Source of the DNA: Hyphomicrobiaceae bacterium
GTDB taxonomy: Bacteria; Pseudomonadota; Alphaproteobacteria; Rhizobiales; Hyphomicrobiaceae
DNA: 9,704 bases
Direction: 5' to 3'
Assembly (NCBI GenBank): GCA_017353825.1
Contig: JAFMSC010000122.1
Coordinates: 1 to 9,704 of the forward strand
Shown: positions 7,841 through 9,704 of the stretch, piece by piece
Numbering within the stretch: position 1 is the stretch's first letter
Layout: each line of letters starts with the position of its first letter
Translations under genes and position numbers: made by a program
Notes under the pieces: generated by a model
The model's database searches: none
What the model was told of the DNA's origin: nothing
What the model saw: the letters and a program-made list of their open reading frames with translations, nothing else

Positions 7841-8000
7841 GGCGCCATCCTCCCACGCGCCTGCAGCGCCGGGGGCCATCCGGCCGCTACGGGCCGCAGC
7901 GAAGCGTGCCCAAGCTTGAGTGAACCCTGGATGAACTCCAGGCACGCCGAACCGGAGGACGGTTGGCCTTTGCGAGCCCACGGCGGTGAGCGTTCCAATC

Positions 8001-8489
8001 TCAGCGAGGAGATGCGCCGGCAAACGTGCCGACGAAGTGAAAGAGGACCTGGCGGCGGAGGGGGCGGTCGCGGTGCTCGATAAGATAGATCGCCTGCCAG
8101 GTGCCGAGCTGAGCACGACCGCCGAGCACCGGCACGCCGAGGCTGGCCGAGGTGAGCATGGTCTTGATGTGAGCGGGCATGTCGTCTGGGCCCTCGACAG
8201 CGTGGCGGTAGCGGCCAGAGCGCGGCGCCGTCCGCTCGAGCGCCGTCATCAGGTCGCTTAGCACGTCCGGATCGGCGTTCTCCTGGACGGTCAGGGACGC
8301 CGACGTGTGGCGGATGAAGAGCGTGATGAGCCCGTCCTGGGCGCCAATGGAGGCGAGCCACGCGCCGACCTGCGCCGTCACGTCGATGAAGCCCGGCCCC
8401 TTGGTGTCGACCCGGATGAGATGATGGGCTTGTCGCAGCACGGATGAGCTCCACTGCCCCGCCAAATCGGTCCTCATACAACTCAACAT
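8001..8489 (-). CDS. yjbQ: YjbQ / UPF0047 family protein
   Basis: Small cytoplasmic protein of the YjbQ/UPF0047 family, often annotated as a secondary thiamine-phosphate synthase after complementation work in E. coli; its physiological role is not settled. The 162 residues carry the family core: GFIDVTAQV, IRHTSASLTVQENADPDV (His61, Glu70), EGPDDMPAHIKTML (His107), LGTWQAIYLIEHRD (128-141) and a final basic strand RRQVLFHFVG. The conserved histidines and glutamate are present, so it is probably intact. The start is uncertain: ATG 8489 has GAGG three bases upstream, ATG 8477 has only a weak GAG, and ATG 8546 has none. It opens a minus-strand run followed by the UbiA-type gene, though the 160-bp gap leaves co-transcription open. 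Confidence 0.88.
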   Translation of the reverse strand: MLSCMRTDLAGQWSSSVLRQAHHLIRVDTKGPGFIDVTAQVGAWLASIGAQDGLITLFIRHTSASLTVQENADPDVLSDLMTALERTAPRSGRYRHAVEGPDDMPAHIKTMLTSASLGVPVLGGRAQLGTWQAIYLIEHRDRPLRRQVLFHFVGTFAGASPR

Positions 8490-8565
8490 GCACCTCAACA
8501 CGCGCGCCGCCACCGCGCAAATCTTGCCATGTGCGGCATCGCCCAATCAGGCTAAGCCGTTGTGA

Positions 8566-8574
8566 TGTGGATAA
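8566..8574 (-). promoter_or_regulatory. Perfect DnaA box
   Basis: The minus strand reads TTATCCACA, an exact match to the DnaA-box consensus TTATNCACA. It lies in the divergent spacer, about 77 bp upstream of the YjbQ start and about 180 bp upstream of the PodJ-like gene. Only this one box was seen, so a replication origin is not suggested; DnaA as a transcription regulator is the more likely reading. Confidence 0.5.
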
Positions 8575-8577
8575 GAA

Positions 8578-8593
8578 TTAACCAAAGCTTTAC
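8578..8593 (+). promoter_or_regulatory. Near-consensus CtrA binding site
   Basis: TTAA, seven bases, TTTAC: one mismatch from the alphaproteobacterial cell-cycle regulator CtrA consensus TTAA-N7-TTAAC. It starts four bases after the DnaA box, in a rare AT-rich patch of this GC-rich window. No good -10/-35 pair was identified near it. The rest of the spacer from 8594 to 8724 holds no gene that I can support. Confidence 0.35.
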
Positions 8594-8748
8594 ATGCTGA
8601 ATGCGATCCTCCGCGGCGTTCTTGCGCCCCCGCACACGCCCCGCGCACGGGTCCAAGCTGAGCCTCGGGCTTGCGGGGCACTCCGGGCTCTTCTGCGCGG
8701 AGCGCATCTGGCATTGATCCTCGCATGCGTAACCACCACCGGACCACT

Positions 8749-9704
8749 ATGCCGTCTTCCGAATACGCACAGACCCGTCCGGAGGAGCCACACGCCGGCA
8801 TCGGCGCCGACGGGGCGGCCGGCGGCCGACACGGGGAAGGGCGGTGGGCGCAGGCCCAGGCGTTGGGCGCGAATGAGCCGTGGGACGCGACCTCAGCCGA
8901 GGCCCTGACCCGCCTCTACGAGTCGGAGGAGGGGAACCTCTCCAGGCCGGCCGCATGGGACCGCGCGAGCCGCGCGCAGGCGAGGTCGACGAAGCGCGGC
9001 GCCCCGAGCATGGAACGCGAGGCAGAGCCTGCCCACGCAACGTGGCTGGAGGCGCATCTGTCCCGCCTTACCAAGCGCCTGCAGGACTCGCTGAGCCAGG
9101 CCAGCCCGGCGAGGTCGTTCGGCGCGTTGAACGAACGCCTCGACGCCATCGAGCAGCGCTTCAGTGCGGCCCTCGGCCGTGTCGCCCAGCGCACAGATCT
9201 TGACGGTCTCAAGTCCATCGAGAGCGACGTGATGGAACTGGCAGCGCAGCTCGATCGCGCGCGTGACCGCCTGGACCAGATTGGTGCCATCGACGACGAG
9301 GTGCGCACTCTGGCCCGCCGGTTCGACGAAGTTGGCGAGCAGCGCGCCGCCGCCTTGGAGAAGCTCTTGCGCGACTGCATCGCCGAGTGGCGCGAGGGCG
9401 AGCAACGCACCGCCGGTGCGCTCCGCAACCTGGAAGAGGCCATCAACCGTCTGGGCGACAGCGTGGACGCTATGGAGGCATCAAAGCCGGCGCCCGACCT
9501 CAGCGTTGCCGCACTTGCAGGTTCCGGCCCGCAGCGGACGGCCGATACCTTAAGCCCCCTGTCGCGGCTGCCCGCGGGAGGCGCATGGACGCCGGCGCCG
9601 CACTTCTATCACGCGACGCTGGATGCGGCCGACTATGCTCCGAAGCCGACGGGGGACGGGTCGCCGCCGGCGTTCCGTGAGTTGGCCGCGAGCGCGCAAG
9701 ACCC
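8749..9704 (+). CDS. PodJ-like coiled-coil / peptidoglycan-binding family protein, N-terminal part (3' end outside window)
   Basis: A long frame open to the window end (318 residues seen) with strong coding bias. A polar Gly/Ala-rich head is followed by EPWDATSAEALTRLYESEEG (43-62), a motif I recall from large Hyphomicrobiales proteins annotated as PodJ-like localisation factor, SEL1-repeat or peptidoglycan-binding protein. Residues ~97-245 are heptad-rich and probably coiled coil: ATWLEAHLSRLTKRLQDSL, SFGALNERLDAIEQRFSAAL, GLKSIESDVMELAAQLDRA, VRTLARRFDEV and LRNLEEAINRLGD. In that family a membrane segment, Sel1 repeats and a cell-wall binding domain normally follow, beyond this window. PodJ organises the cell pole in Caulobacter; the same role here is inference. 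The start at 8749 has GGA five bases upstream; ATG 8725 in the same frame (eight residues longer) is possible. The spacer carries DnaA- and CtrA-like sites. Confidence 0.7.
   Translation, partial: MPSSEYAQTRPEEPHAGIGADGAAGGRHGEGRWAQAQALGANEPWDATSAEALTRLYESEEGNLSRPAAWDRASRAQARSTKRGAPSMEREAEPAHATWLEAHLSRLTKRLQDSLSQASPARSFGALNERLDAIEQRFSAALGRVAQRTDLDGLKSIESDVMELAAQLDRARDRLDQIGAIDDEVRTLARRFDEVGEQRAAALEKLLRDCIAEWREGEQRTAGALRNLEEAINRLGDSVDAMEASKPAPDLSVAALAGSGPQRTADTLSPLSRLPAGGAWTPAPHFYHATLDAADYAPKPTGDGSPPAFRELAASAQD

Noticed and set aside
6725..8083. Long plus-strand frame (452 codons) opposite the UbiA-type and YjbQ genes
   Set aside because: Composition is Arg/Gln/His-rich as expected for an antisense shadow; both minus-strand genes are clearly supported by family motifs.
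8547..8748. Replication origin because of the DnaA box
   Set aside because: Only one box was seen, with no cluster of boxes and no origin-linked genes.
8893..9446. Minus-strand frames opposite the PodJ-like gene
   Set aside because: Antisense of a heptad-rich coding region; the plus-strand frame has the recognisable family motifs and is open to the window end.

Overview
This 9.7-kb, very GC-rich window looks like ordinary chromosome from an alphaproteobacterium, most likely of the order Hyphomicrobiales (Rhizobiales). The evidence is the order tpiA - small secreted protein - secG - pyrG, typical of that group, together with SecB, an alphaproteobacterial PodJ-like coiled-coil protein, and DnaA/CtrA-like sites. 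No tRNA, rRNA, CRISPR array, transposase, phage gene or obvious defence system was seen.

Positions 1-3610 (+ strand) hold the 3' end of tpiA (triosephosphate isomerase), a conserved exported protein of unknown function, secG (a SecYEG translocon subunit) and pyrG (CTP synthase). A 470-bp gene-free spacer (3611-4080) follows. It carries a 10-copy array of an 11-bp unit and a hairpin-rich palindromic block resembling the interspersed palindromic repeats common in this order. Next come ugpB (periplasmic glycerol-3-phosphate binding protein, without its usual ugpAEC partners alongside) and secB (export chaperone), separated by a G-rich, near-11-bp repeat block flanked by an inverted repeat.

Positions 6184-8489 (- strand) hold a probable unit running toward secB: a YjbQ/UPF0047 protein, a two-part membrane protein (degenerate HAD-like domain plus UbiA-type prenyltransferase) and a 67-residue secreted peptide. 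A roughly 260-bp divergent spacer has a perfect DnaA box four bases from a near-consensus CtrA site. It separates this unit from a + strand gene running off the window end, read as a PodJ-like / peptidoglycan-binding coiled-coil polarity protein.

Two genes serve the same route across the inner membrane: SecB delivers unfolded preproteins and SecG helps the channel translocate them. UgpB and the two small secreted proteins are predicted Sec substrates. The most unusual features are in the spacers: three gene gaps each contain a sequence-unrelated tandem array with a period of 10-12 bp, close to one helical turn, and one of these has G-quadruplex potential. No convincing new multi-gene system was found.
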